The notes under the pieces are model-generated. The model ran no database searches. It was given only the letters and a program-made list of their open reading frames with translations, and had not been told where the DNA came from. A program made the position numbers and the translations under genes. From the IMG/VR virus record IMGVR_UViG_3300049846_000543, positions 1-52,435 of that record: DNA of 52,435 nt. One strand, given 5' to 3'. This DNA comes from a virus. How positions within the stretch are numbered: the stretch's first letter is position 1; each line of letters opens with the position of its first letter. Shown piece by piece: positions 38,335-47,789 of this stretch.

Positions 38335-38924
38335 TAATTTTCACCTCTTTCACTGTTTGAGCGATACATCTTAACGAGATCTTCGTTCTCCTTCATCACC
38401 TGTGAAATAGCATCACCATAGGATAAACCCTTTTCTGCCATCCTCTCGTAAGCTAAATCACGTAGCTTCAGTGCTGCATCTTCACTAGAAGAAGCATTTG
38501 TGTTGCTCTCGCGAGAAGAACCAAGTTCACGATAATCTACAATTGCTGCACCATCCTTGAAATGATCTAGGAAAGATTCCAGATCCTCATGAGTCATAAG
38601 ACCATCTGCAATCTTAAGATGCAGAGATTCTACTTCACCAAGTACTAGAGCAGAGAATCCTGAACCATTACCAAACGACGTATACTTCTGCGAGAATAGA
38701 TGTGCAGAATCTGCACGATTCTTTGCACGAAGTTCTGCAATTTCTCGAGCTTGCTCAGGGAACATTGCAGCAAAATTGAGAGCCGCATCATTTTCATCAC
38801 CTGGATCTCCGTCATCATCATCGTCATCTCCCATAAGGGCGGTAACGACCTTATCCAGTTCTTCTGTTGATGCGTCCTCACTAAGACCTAGCTTCGCTAG
38901 AATCTCAGGAGTTAATTCAGCCAT
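38334..38924 (-). CDS. Nested in-frame scaffold protein
   Basis: An internal ATG at 38924 (residue 302 of the protease) is preceded by GGAGGA with a 6-base spacer, stronger than most ribosome sites here. It would make the 196-residue scaffold domain alone (MAELTPEILAKLGLSED onwards), as Nu3 is made within lambda C. Helical and acidic. The evidence is the ribosome site and the position at the domain boundary. Confidence 0.75.
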   Translation of the reverse strand: MAELTPEILAKLGLSEDASTEELDKVVTALMGDDDDDDGDPGDENDAALNFAAMFPEQAREIAELRAKNRADSAHLFSQKYTSFGNGSGFSALVLGEVESLHLKIADGLMTHEDLESFLDHFKDGAAIVDYRELGSSRESNTNASSSEDAALKLRDLAYERMAEKGLSYGDAISQVMKENEDLVKMYRSNSERGEN

Positions 38925-39827
38925 TACTTTTCCTCCTACATTTGTTGGTACACTTATTCTTGATTGATCTTTAGTAGCAGATGATAATTCAGAAACTAGA
39001 CTATCTAGAGTTTTAACACCATCCACCATACCATGCTTCAAAGCTGTTTTAGATCTATAGACACGTCCTTGTCCGTAATTTTCCATTACATTTTCGGTAG
39101 TTGTATCGCGTCCTCTAGCTACACTCTCAACGAACATATCGTACATTTCGTGCATTGTTGAAAGCATATGTGCTTTAGCATCATCTCCTAGAGGCTCGTA
39201 AGGATTACCTTCTGCCTTGTACTTTCCTACCGAAAGAATAGTACGCTTTAATCCAGACTTCTCATCTTTAGCACTCTCATCAACATGAGTAGCAATTACT
39301 CCTATTGAACCTGTTACTCCAGAAGGAGTTGCCCATAACTTATCAGCCTGAGAGCTTAAGAAGTAAGCAGCTGAACCATTTACAGAATTTGAGATAGCAT
39401 GAATAGGTTTGATATTAGCTTGACGGGCTTCATAGATTACATCGGCAGTTTCTTTAACCATCTGGGCAGAACCACCGGGAGAATCTACATTAAGAATGAT
39501 ACTAGTAACCTTGTCACTATTCATTAACTGAGTAAAATCATTCTTAAACTTCTGAAGACTAGTAGCACCACTCATGCTAGTCATCATATTAGCTTTAGGG
39601 AAGATTGGACCCTGAAGTGGAAGAATTGCAAGGCTAGGCTTATCAGGTAATTCCAATTCTCCTGAGCTCATATTTGATGCTCTTAGAGCTTCTAGTTCTT
39701 CTGAGCTTAGTGAAATTCCTTCAATCTTACGATCTAAAATTGAAAGAATTAGCTCCATACCTTCTTTAGTAATATACCAGCATTGCTCGTATATACCTGA
39801 AAGGATTTGTTCATAACGCTCTGACAT
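38334..39827 (-). CDS. S49 (SppA-type) prohead protease fused to scaffold
   Basis: 497 residues. Residues 65-280 are an S49 protease: oxyanion DSPGGS (about 115-120), catalytic Ser152 in SNSVNGSAAYF and Lys204 in VGKYKAEGNPY. After residue 300 the sequence becomes a helical, acidic scaffold domain (MGDDDDDDGDPGDENDAALN, ALKLRDLAYERMAEKG). Protease and scaffold in one frame resembles lambda C/Nu3. It will process capsid, scaffold and portal during maturation. Starts by TAATG overlap. Confidence 0.92.
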   Translation of the reverse strand: MSERYEQILSGIYEQCWYITKEGMELILSILDRKIEGISLSSEELEALRASNMSSGELELPDKPSLAILPLQGPIFPKANMMTSMSGATSLQKFKNDFTQLMNSDKVTSIILNVDSPGGSAQMVKETADVIYEARQANIKPIHAISNSVNGSAAYFLSSQADKLWATPSGVTGSIGVIATHVDESAKDEKSGLKRTILSVGKYKAEGNPYEPLGDDAKAHMLSTMHEMYDMFVESVARGRDTTTENVMENYGQGRVYRSKTALKHGMVDGVKTLDSLVSELSSATKDQSRISVPTNVGGKVMAELTPEILAKLGLSEDASTEELDKVVTALMGDDDDDDGDPGDENDAALNFAAMFPEQAREIAELRAKNRADSAHLFSQKYTSFGNGSGFSALVLGEVESLHLKIADGLMTHEDLESFLDHFKDGAAIVDYRELGSSRESNTNASSSEDAALKLRDLAYERMAEKGLSYGDAISQVMKENEDLVKMYRSNSERGEN

Positions 39828-39964
39828 TACTCATCTTCCTCCTTTGCAATTGGAGGAGTCTCTCGGCGCCATCCATTTATCACATCCTTAGTCTTAGGTT
39901 GATAAATAGGAGTTGGACCTGTACCGGCATCGGATCTTTCGTATGCACGATTTTCTGCACTCAT
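39827..39964 (-). CDS. 45-residue protein between portal and protease
   Basis: 45 residues from ATG 39964 (overlap with the portal stop) to TAA overlapping the protease ATG. Polar and Pro-rich, acidic C-terminus (AKEEDE). The message also carries AAAGGAGGAAGATG ahead of the protease start. Possibly a translational coupler; no family recognised. Confidence 0.55.
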   Translation of the reverse strand: MSAENRAYERSDAGTGPTPIYQPKTKDVINGWRRETPPIAKEEDE

Positions 39965-41343
39965 TATACAGCTCCACTACTAGGTGATTTACCAACGTTA
40001 CCAGCACCACCATTATTGCTGGTTGATAATTTTGTAGGTGTTACTTCCGGACGAGCTTCAGTCTTTGCAGGCATATCAGCAATCTGACGTAGATACTGTT
40101 CTGTGCTCATATCTGGAGTAATGCCTGCTGCATCCATTAAGTTCTTTATACCTGAAGACCACATCTGGAAATCTTTTACTTCCCCAATATTACGAACCTT
40201 CATCTGTGGGAATCTGTTTGTGGGGAAGTTGTAGGATACTAATCTAGGAATTGTGTACATATTCATGTATCCACAAATTCCATTAGCAATATTTCTCATT
40301 GCTTTCATAAACATGTCAAAGGCCGTTGCACCAGTAGCACGACCTCCGCCAGATGAGTCAATTCCCATGTTTATGAATTGCACTAGAATGTTTTTCATGA
40401 TTTGATTATCATGATGTAAAGCACTTTCTAGTGCATTTACTAAATTACCTTCAACTTTTGCGAAACCTACAGTAAGACTAGAAGGACGAACGATATATCC
40501 TTTTTCGTTCGTTCGTAAGTTTGCTGCTAGTTCTTCTGCTAGTTTCTTTTCAGCTTTGGTAGCACCAGGCATAACCTCAACTTCTGGTACTCCAATACCG
40601 TGACGTTCTTTTTGAATTGCATCAATAGTGTAGAGTTTATCTTTGTAATACCAAGGACGATAAGCTGGACGAAGAATTGACTCTCCTTCAATATCTCCAT
40701 CACCTTCAAAGGTGAATACTACACATTTATCTATAGGTATCTCAATTTGTTTAACTTTATTATCAGCACCTATAGCATTCTGCTTTAGAGATAAAGGTCC
40801 ACCATTATCATCAAAGTTAAATCCTGTAACAGAACGAGCAGGTCTTTCAGCTAATTTCTTAAGCATTGTATATTGTCGAAGATTAGCTGTGGGAGAAGTA
40901 GTCCTAGGTGACCACTCTCGTAATTCGTAAACTTCCTCTAAGACAGAGAAACCATTTTCTAAGAAACGACAAATAGCTTCAAGTGTCTTGTTCCAAGGAA
41001 GATGTCCACCAAAGAAAATGTTGTCAGAGACGAATTCTCCAACAACTTGATCATTGATATCCTGGCTATAAGCATCTACGTAGAATTCTGCACCAAGTAT
41101 AGATGCTTTGCCAGCGCGTAAAGAGGAGCGTACAGAGACATCCCCTCTAATCATCTTTTTGTAGGTTTGGAGCTCTTGATTCCTATTCGCTAATTCAGGT
41201 ACAGGGTCCTGAATCTTAGATAGCCTAGATGACCCTAATTCGTTATCTGAGCCACTAGGTACAGGAACGGCTCCTTGAGCGGAGTAGCTAGTTCCGGTAA
41301 TTTGCTTACGTGGTGTAGATTGTACTAAACGAGCACTAGCCAT
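39964..41343 (-). CDS. Portal protein
   Basis: 459 residues. ELQTYKKMIRGDVSVRSSLRAG, FVSDNIFFGGHLPWNKTLEAI and EEVYELREW fit the DUF935-type (Mu gp29-like) portal family; RPAYRPWYYKDKLYTIDAIQKERHGIG is its stem/wing block. Forms the 12-fold DNA entry vertex. Downstream of the large terminase with an 8-base overlap. Confidence 0.88.
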   Translation of the reverse strand: MASARLVQSTPRKQITGTSYSAQGAVPVPSGSDNELGSSRLSKIQDPVPELANRNQELQTYKKMIRGDVSVRSSLRAGKASILGAEFYVDAYSQDINDQVVGEFVSDNIFFGGHLPWNKTLEAICRFLENGFSVLEEVYELREWSPRTTSPTANLRQYTMLKKLAERPARSVTGFNFDDNGGPLSLKQNAIGADNKVKQIEIPIDKCVVFTFEGDGDIEGESILRPAYRPWYYKDKLYTIDAIQKERHGIGVPEVEVMPGATKAEKKLAEELAANLRTNEKGYIVRPSSLTVGFAKVEGNLVNALESALHHDNQIMKNILVQFINMGIDSSGGGRATGATAFDMFMKAMRNIANGICGYMNMYTIPRLVSYNFPTNRFPQMKVRNIGEVKDFQMWSSGIKNLMDAAGITPDMSTEQYLRQIADMPAKTEARPEVTPTKLSTSNNGGAGNVGKSPSSGAV

Positions 41344-42712
41344 ATGATATCGATTCTTCCGCTTTTATACCACTAGTATACGTGAAAAATGACTCTGCTT
41401 CGCTTCCCTGCATTGTACCACTGTATACGGAATCTAGTCCTATATTCCTCCCTAATACGAAATACTGACTAAAGAAGTAACGGATAGTATCAGGTCCGTG
41501 GTCATCATAATCATGCTGCCCTACTTTTTCGTTATGACCATCTTTTCCTTCCTTACGACGTAGCTGACTCATTTGTCGTATAAGATGCTTACAAGAAGGA
41601 TCTACGAAGAACTTAGGAGGACCTTCAAGAGGTTTAATCCATCTAGTTACAGCTTCTATTCCTTGTGACCAAGGAACACGATCTGCCCATATTTTACCAA
41701 GTAAATATTCTAAAGTTGCAATTTCATCTGCACCTGATGGATCTCCAAACATCATACTCACATGAAAACCTGGAGGATTTTCCCTATTTTTGATAATATT
41801 TGCATGTTGGAAAGTTGGAAGATAAGATACCTGATACTCTCTCCACACATAAACATTATCCATTGGATCTACCATTATATCATAACAACAGAATGGATCA
41901 ATGTAACCAAAGTCAAATGCCCAGAAATTTTTCCAGTCAGGATTATACTCGATTGAACGTACATGAGTTTCTTCTTTAAAGTCTGGATAGATTTGACCTT
42001 CGAACGAAGTGAAAGCTGCTGCATACTCTTGTTCCCAATACTGTTTTGAAACGTTTTGGCGGATACGTACAAGTTCTGGGTCGTCGTACCCACCTGGGTA
42101 CATTGCAGTATTTGTCCAAGTTGGGAATCTCCAAGATTGATAATCTGGAAAGTTAGGATCCATACCAAGATCGAATAATCCCTTGTACCAATTGAATCCT
42201 TGTGGAGTACTCGGGAAAATAGCAGAACCACGTTTGTCAGATAATGAAGGTTCAATAATCTGCTGCCAAGTACGCATACTATGCCTAGCAGCTTCTGACA
42301 TAATTACACCATCAAGAGCTTCACCTACTAGAGTATCAGGCTTTTCTGCTGACACGACTTCTATTGTGCTACCCCAAGAAGTAACGATACGCATCTGCCC
42401 TTGATTAACATTGTAAGTTTTCGTAGTACAACTGCTTAGAAGGCCTAACTTCTTTAAGTCATTCCAGACAACTCTAAATTCTTTTTCTCCAAGACGATAA
42501 GTAGGACCTACAATCCACCACATAGTATCTGGAATAAACAGATTATAGGTAAATTCATGTCCAGCCGCTTGTGATTTTCCGAAGCGTCTACCACAACAAG
42601 GCACTTTGAATCTAACAGTAGAATTATGAATTTCCCACTGTTCTGCACTATGTGGCTTGTAACCAAGCTTATAAAACAGAGTGGTTTTATTTATTAGTGC
42701 TTCACGCTTCAT
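41336..42712 (-). CDS. Large terminase subunit
   Basis: 458 residues. Walker A CGRRFGKSQAA (Lys46), Walker B LDGVIMSEAAR, and nuclease motifs AFDFGY, GDPSGADE and DYDDHGPDTIRYFF, as in phage packaging motors of the Terminase_6 type. It cuts concatemers and pumps DNA. The nearest small-terminase candidate (50655) is about 8 kb upstream, an unusual separation. Confidence 0.95.
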   Translation of the reverse strand: MKREALINKTTLFYKLGYKPHSAEQWEIHNSTVRFKVPCCGRRFGKSQAAGHEFTYNLFIPDTMWWIVGPTYRLGEKEFRVVWNDLKKLGLLSSCTTKTYNVNQGQMRIVTSWGSTIEVVSAEKPDTLVGEALDGVIMSEAARHSMRTWQQIIEPSLSDKRGSAIFPSTPQGFNWYKGLFDLGMDPNFPDYQSWRFPTWTNTAMYPGGYDDPELVRIRQNVSKQYWEQEYAAAFTSFEGQIYPDFKEETHVRSIEYNPDWKNFWAFDFGYIDPFCCYDIMVDPMDNVYVWREYQVSYLPTFQHANIIKNRENPPGFHVSMMFGDPSGADEIATLEYLLGKIWADRVPWSQGIEAVTRWIKPLEGPPKFFVDPSCKHLIRQMSQLRRKEGKDGHNEKVGQHDYDDHGPDTIRYFFSQYFVLGRNIGLDSVYSGTMQGSEAESFFTYTSGIKAEESISYG

Positions 42713-43014
42713 CAGTCATCTACTCTAATTCTAAACGGTCCTAATCTTACTTGTTGTGGAGATGCAACAAAGTGAATATACAGATTGTAATAACCTTCTT
42801 CAAGGTTAGTTGTATCAATTAAAGGTAGAGCGATCATAACATCATTAGCTGCTGAAGCGTTAGTTACAACTGCTGTCTCCGCTGCATCAGCTTTATATAA
42901 ATCGTATCTTAAGTCTGCACCAGTTAAAGTTATTAAAGCATTTAATACATCTGTAACCTTAATTGGTACATTCTCGACAGTACCTTTAGTTAATCTTACT
43001 TCTCCTGTTGCCAT
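42712..43014 (-). CDS. BppU-like beta-sandwich protein (paralogue of 28109-28417)
   Basis: 100 residues. VENVPIKVTDVLNALITLTG, NASAANDVMIALPLIDTTN and GYYNLYIHF...VRLGPFRIRV match the BppU-type N-terminal fold and the baseplate copy at 28109. Two bases downstream of the long repeat gene and overlapping the terminase start. A fibre anchor is inferred. Confidence 0.75.
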   Translation of the reverse strand: MATGEVRLTKGTVENVPIKVTDVLNALITLTGADLRYDLYKADAAETAVVTNASAANDVMIALPLIDTTNLEEGYYNLYIHFVASPQQVRLGPFRIRVDD

Positions 43015-43016
43015 TG

Positions 43017-45803
43017 TTACTCCTTATGAGAACTAAAGGGATCTAACATTTTAGCTATAAATCTTCTTGTGTGACTCCCTTGATAAGCTGAATAGGATTG
43101 TGCTGTATAGTGTTTCAATACTTCTGCAGTCCATTCAGAGAATGCTATAGCATGTAACTTCGTACGACCAATGAAATTAAAGATATGAGTTGCAATACTA
43201 GCAACAGCATGTCCTGTAGCATTTAGTATTAAACCTGCTGCTGAATTAGTTGTAAGAACTGGATTTATACTTCCAGTAGTAATAATGAATTTACCAACCT
43301 GGCGAACTATACTTAATAGTGGTGTAGCTGTTGTTTGTAAAATCTTATTAACAGATTTTACTAAAGTAACAGTATTAGAACCTATAGCAAGTAGAGTTAC
43401 TGTACCCGGAATCACTGTTGTATTAAGAGAGGTTACATTAGAAGCTATTGCTTTTAGAATTCTAATAGGACTTCTAATTAAAATAGCTACTCCAGTACTA
43501 ACAGCTGAAAGAGTTACAACTTTAACTTTAACTGTAGTTAATGAAGCAATTCCTGTAATAGTTGTTATTAGTACTTTTGAAGGAACTACAATTTTAACAG
43601 CAACTCCTGTAGCAGTAGTAGATAGAATCTTGATAACTGATTTTACTAATGATGCTGTTCCAGTTCCTATAACTGTTAATGTCTTTAATGGAAATCTTAT
43701 TAGAGACGCAGTAGCAGGTCTAGATACTGAAAACACTTTCGAAGGAGAACGAACTAAAGTAGCTATTCCTGAACCTGATACAGTTAGAATTCTCGAGGGT
43801 GATCTAACAAAAGATGCTACAGACGTTCCTACCACATTTAATGTTCTTATTGGACTTCGTATTAATGAAGCTACATTACCTGCTGTGGCTGTAAGAGTCC
43901 TTGTAATTACCTTAAGAGTTGTTAATGTAGCTATTGATGTTGCAGTTGCTATTAGAGTCTTTGCAGGAATTTTTAATAAGTTAGATACTGATACACTAGT
44001 AGCCGAAAGCACTTTTATAGGAGAACGAACGAATGTTACTATTCCAGTACCTATAACTGATAGTATTTTGATAGGACTTCGAATTAAGAATGTTACATTT
44101 GTACCTGTAACTATTAAAGTTCTTATAGGTGACTTTATTAAAGTTACTATAGAGATTGCAACTACACTTAGAACTCTAGAAGGAACTTTAAGTAATTTTG
44201 GTACGGATGTAATAATTATAGAAAATATATTAGTAGGAGAACGTACAAATGATGCGACACTTGTTCCAGTAGTTATTAAAATCTTTATAGGACTTCGAAT
44301 CAGAAATACTGCATTAGTACTAGTAGCCGTTAAAGTTTTAACAATGACTTTTAAAGTAGTTAAAGTTGCTACTGAAGTAGCTGTAGTAGTAAGAATCTTT
44401 AATGGGGATCTTATTAAAGAAGCTGCACCAGTTCCAATAACAGATAAAATTCTAATAGGAGTTTTAATAAGTGTTGCTACTCCTGTACCTATAACGGAAT
44501 AGGTCCTTTGAGGAGTTTTAAGTAATTTTGGTACACTTGTTGCTATAACACTTAATGTTCTAGACGGTAATCTAACTAAAACTGGAATAGTAGTTGATAC
44601 TACTGTTAAAATCTTTTGTGGAGCCCTTGTTAATACAACAGTATTACTCGCTGTTGCAGCTAAAACTTTTATAGGATTTCTTACTAAGAAGGCTATACCT
44701 GTTCCTGTAACACTAAGTATTCTACTAGGAGATCGAATTAGAGATACAGAGTTTGTAGCTACAGCAGTTAAAGTTCTTACAATCACTTTTACAGCAGCTA
44801 AACTAGCTACTCCAGTACCAATAACACTCAAAATTTTATTTGGAGTTACTAATTTATTAGCAATTCCTGTAGCAGTAACAGATAAAACTTTTAGAACGTC
44901 TCTCTTTAATGTAGCTATTCCAGTACCTGTTGTACTCAATACTTTTATAGGAGATCGAATTAGAGTAGCAATAGAACTACCATGAGTAGCCGTCAGAATT
45001 CGTTGAGGCGATCTAATGAAAGATACCACTCCAACAACTACTACACTTAACACTCTAATAGGAGATCTAATTAAAGAAGCTACTCCAGTTCCTGTTACAC
45101 TTAAGATTCTTTGTGGATTCCTTATTAAGGTAGAAACACCAGTACCGGAGACTGAGAGTAATCTTTGTGGAGCTCTAATTAAGAATACTGAGTTAGTTGC
45201 TATAGCAGTAAGAGTTCTATTTATAACCTTACTTGTTATTAGCGTAGCTACTCCAGTACCGACTAAAGTAGTCATAGTACGAGAAAGACTTATTATCTTT
45301 GTAGCTGTTCCAGTACCCGTTGCACTAAGAGTCCTTATTGGATTAGTAATCTTAGTAGCTAATCCAGTTCCTGTACTTAATAGAACTTTTCCGGGTACCC
45401 TTATGAAGGACACCACACCACTACCAGTTGCTAATAGCACCTTTATAGGAGAACGGATTAATGTAGCAACAGAGGAACCGCTCGATGCAGATAGCACTCT
45501 TTGAGGAGTGCGAATAAGAGCAGCAATCTCTGTATTTGGAGTAACAGTAAGTATTCTAGAAGGTAATCTCAGAAAACTAGCTACAGCTGCACTAGGAGAA
45601 CTCCTAGTAAGAATTCTAGAAGGAGATCTAATTAGAAATAGAACAGCAGTACCAATTGAAAATAAAATTTTGATTGGACTACGAATTAAAGAAGCACTAC
45701 CTGATGCTACAGCAGATAATGTTTGTTGAACTAAATTACCTGTAGGAGTAGCTTGAGGTATTTTAGGAGTTGGATTCCTAAATATAGGTGCTTGAAAAGG
45801 CAT
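43017..45803 (-). CDS. Giant 18-residue-repeat fibre-like protein
   Basis: 928 residues. A 40-residue N-terminus is followed by about 44 units averaging 18 residues, consensus RSPIRILSVTGTGVASLI: two short beta-strands joined by RSP and GTG turns. Every eighth unit is a 20-residue variant (KVIVRTLTAVATNSVSLI type) at residues 190, 337, 483, 629 and 757. The last 75 residues are non-repetitive (SEWTAEVLKHYTAQSYSAYQ, basic end). Strand-turn repeats of this length suggest a triple beta-spiral or beta-solenoid shaft. It is followed by the BppU-like gene; a homologous short pair lies at 28109-28822. Virion fibre is inferred; family not recognised. Confidence 0.85.
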   Translation of the reverse strand: MPFQAPIFRNPTPKIPQATPTGNLVQQTLSAVASGSASLIRSPIKILFSIGTAVLFLIRSPSRILTRSSPSAAVASFLRLPSRILTVTPNTEIAALIRTPQRVLSASSGSSVATLIRSPIKVLLATGSGVVSFIRVPGKVLLSTGTGLATKITNPIRTLSATGTGTATKIISLSRTMTTLVGTGVATLITSKVINRTLTAIATNSVFLIRAPQRLLSVSGTGVSTLIRNPQRILSVTGTGVASLIRSPIRVLSVVVVGVVSFIRSPQRILTATHGSSIATLIRSPIKVLSTTGTGIATLKRDVLKVLSVTATGIANKLVTPNKILSVIGTGVASLAAVKVIVRTLTAVATNSVSLIRSPSRILSVTGTGIAFLVRNPIKVLAATASNTVVLTRAPQKILTVVSTTIPVLVRLPSRTLSVIATSVPKLLKTPQRTYSVIGTGVATLIKTPIRILSVIGTGAASLIRSPLKILTTTATSVATLTTLKVIVKTLTATSTNAVFLIRSPIKILITTGTSVASFVRSPTNIFSIIITSVPKLLKVPSRVLSVVAISIVTLIKSPIRTLIVTGTNVTFLIRSPIKILSVIGTGIVTFVRSPIKVLSATSVSVSNLLKIPAKTLIATATSIATLTTLKVITRTLTATAGNVASLIRSPIRTLNVVGTSVASFVRSPSRILTVSGSGIATLVRSPSKVFSVSRPATASLIRFPLKTLTVIGTGTASLVKSVIKILSTTATGVAVKIVVPSKVLITTITGIASLTTVKVKVVTLSAVSTGVAILIRSPIRILKAIASNVTSLNTTVIPGTVTLLAIGSNTVTLVKSVNKILQTTATPLLSIVRQVGKFIITTGSINPVLTTNSAAGLILNATGHAVASIATHIFNFIGRTKLHAIAFSEWTAEVLKHYTAQSYSAYQGSHTRRFIAKMLDPFSSHKE
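43250..45683 (-). repeat. 54-bp tandem coding repeats with 8-unit super-period
   Basis: About 44 diverged 54-bp units encode the 18-residue repeats. The 60-bp variant units begin near 45236, 44795, 44357, 43919 and 43535 (hand-counted), giving super-periods of 441, 438, 438 and 384 bp. Units have diverged too far at the DNA level for recent slippage, but the protein pattern is strict. Confidence 0.8.
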
Positions 45804-46549
45804 TAATTAAGAGAAGATAAAATGTATGACTCACAAGTTAGTGTATTTGAAGCACTAGAAGTACCCCAAGTAATGTTTATAGTAATACCACAACCAGCTG
45901 TACCTTGACCAGTTGTATCAATAGTAGCTGCTGTATTACCCATATAAGATATTTGAGCGTATTGGGAGTTAGTGACAGGAATGCCCATTACAACATACCC
46001 TTGACCTCTACCAGTACCTTGTGTAGCTCCCGGAGGAGCAGTTCTAACATCAAACCTAAATTCTCCATAGAAAGGTAAAGCTGAAACACCTGTAATAGTA
46101 GTTATAGTGGGAGAGGCTCCTAAACTTACATTAGTACCAGGAGTAGTAGAAATTCCCCATCTAGGAGTCCATATTATAGTTGGTGTACCAGTATTACCAT
46201 AAGTTCCACCAAATGTTACTTTATAAATTTTTCCTGCTTTAGCATCATTAGCTGCAATTGAACAAAATTGATTAATTAATGCTTGTGTAGAACCTACAAT
46301 ATTAGACTCTGAAATTGTAGTGTTAATAGCTGCAAAAGCAGCAGTATTTACATCATTAGTATCTAATGATGTAAAACCTTGTCTAGCCATCATATATAAA
46401 TTGGGATACTTCTTACCTAAAGCTAAATTTTTTCTTACAACTTCTGGAGCTTTGTTTTCAATAAGCCATCTACGATGAAAAGGACCTAAAGGCATTCCTG
46501 AAGCTATTTCACGTTCAATAACTTCTGAAACAGACATCAAACCCTGCAT
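45803..46549 (-). CDS. Virion structural protein, fibre cluster
   Basis: 248 residues. N-terminal helical part (SVSEVIEREIASGMPLGPFH; RRWLIENKAPEVVRKNLALG) and a Gly/Thr-rich beta C-terminus (VTFGGTYGNTGTPTIIWTPR; ITINITWGTSSASNTLTCES). The N-terminus resembles capsid-associated proteins; the C-terminus resembles jelly-roll fibre tips. It lies between a lectin-like gene and the repeat fibre gene. Not assigned to a family. Confidence 0.65.
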   Translation of the reverse strand: MQGLMSVSEVIEREIASGMPLGPFHRRWLIENKAPEVVRKNLALGKKYPNLYMMARQGFTSLDTNDVNTAAFAAINTTISESNIVGSTQALINQFCSIAANDAKAGKIYKVTFGGTYGNTGTPTIIWTPRWGISTTPGTNVSLGASPTITTITGVSALPFYGEFRFDVRTAPPGATQGTGRGQGYVVMGIPVTNSQYAQISYMGNTAATIDTTGQGTAGCGITINITWGTSSASNTLTCESYILSSLN

Positions 46550-46562
46550 AATCTGAACTCCT

Positions 46563-47789
46563 TTACCTATTCTTTCTTAAATAAATGAAATCTGGTTTAA
46601 TTGGTGGAGGCACATCTCTAATAAAAGGATCATAATGAATCATTAAACCTAAAAAACAGATAGATGCTACTCTAGTTCCGGCATCAGTTTTACGTGCAGC
46701 TAGAATAGGATTGTTATTTATGTTTATAGTAAAGTTATAAGGATCTACAGGAGAACCAAATGCCCATCTCCAGTTTGAAGGAAATGTTCCTAAAGCTCCA
46801 ACATCACCACCATAAGTAAAAGTATCAATTTGTAAAGTGCTAGGATTATCAAAAACTTGAATTGAACCTGTTTTTGTACCTACAGAAACATCTTCACCAT
46901 GACAAGCTACAGCAAAAAAGCCATTTATTTCATCTAATTCTTTTATACCTAAATTTCTATATGTAGTTAAATTGACTCTATATTCATCGGTTGTATTATC
47001 ACCTGTTGAATCAGTACTTTCAATTTGTGTTAAATCTGTTTCAGTAGCTGTTCCTATAGGAGGTAGATTATTTACAGCATCAAAAAGATTAGTAGTACCA
47101 CCTACACCACCAGTCCATGAACCTCTTTGGTTGTCTGAAATAGGTATAGCTAATACTACTCTACCTTCATCACACCAACTAGTATTTCTAACTGCGGCAG
47201 AACTATTGTTTTGACAATAATCATCTAACCAAACTGTCGTTAATGCTCCACCGGGATCTGAAAGCCATCCCATTTTTGGAAGAGCACTTCCGCTTCCTGA
47301 AGCGGACCCACTAGCTACATTTTTTCCCTCTAAACGTAAAGCAGCGTTTGTAATAGCACCTAATGCTTTAGTAATAGCTAATTCAATTCTATACCAAGTA
47401 GTACTATCAGCTTTAATAATTTGTTCACTATTACTACCTATCTGAGCACCACTACCACTGTATAATCCTATAGTACCATCGGTATTTAATTTAACTAATA
47501 CATTTTCCCAGTTAATAATAGAAATTACTGACGCTGGTATTGCAGAAAAGCACATATAAATACGCATATAGTTGGTACCTTCAGATACTGTAGTTCCTGT
47601 ACCAACTGTAACGCTTGTGCCTGATCCAGATTGCCTAAGACATTGTATTGCGTAATTACCAGATCTTTTTGTACTAGAAACTACAGAAGGTGTACCTAAA
47701 TCAGTTAAAAAATCAGGAAATGAACCTACACCAACACCATCTGTTGGTGAAATATTTAATTCAGCACCACAGTAATGACCTAAATACAC
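46563..47789 (-). CDS. Lectin-like (LamG/ConA fold) virion protein
   Basis: 408 residues. Opening MYLGHYCGAEL; then KRSGNYAIQCLRQSGSG, TNYMRIYMCFSAIPA, LYSGSGAQIG, TTWYRIELAI and TVWLDDYCQ follow the concanavalin A/laminin G strand order for about 190 residues. A second beta region follows. Glycan binding and host attachment are inferred; it may decorate a head or tail fibre. The location upstream of terminase is unusual for an adhesin. Confidence 0.7.
   Translation of the reverse strand: MYLGHYCGAELNISPTDGVGVGSFPDFLTDLGTPSVVSSTKRSGNYAIQCLRQSGSGTSVTVGTGTTVSEGTNYMRIYMCFSAIPASVISIINWENVLVKLNTDGTIGLYSGSGAQIGSNSEQIIKADSTTWYRIELAITKALGAITNAALRLEGKNVASGSASGSGSALPKMGWLSDPGGALTTVWLDDYCQNNSSAAVRNTSWCDEGRVVLAIPISDNQRGSWTGGVGGTTNLFDAVNNLPPIGTATETDLTQIESTDSTGDNTTDEYRVNLTTYRNLGIKELDEINGFFAVACHGEDVSVGTKTGSIQVFDNPSTLQIDTFTYGGDVGALGTFPSNWRWAFGSPVDPYNFTININNNPILAARKTDAGTRVASICFLGLMIHYDPFIRDVPPPIKPDFIYLRKNR

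Noticed and set aside
43285-44502. Rightward open frame of about 405 codons opposite the repeat gene, and others nearby (45016-45504).
   Set aside because: It mirrors the repeats of the leftward gene, lacks a ribosome site, lies within a leftward operon, and its openness follows from the repetitive codon choice on the other strand.
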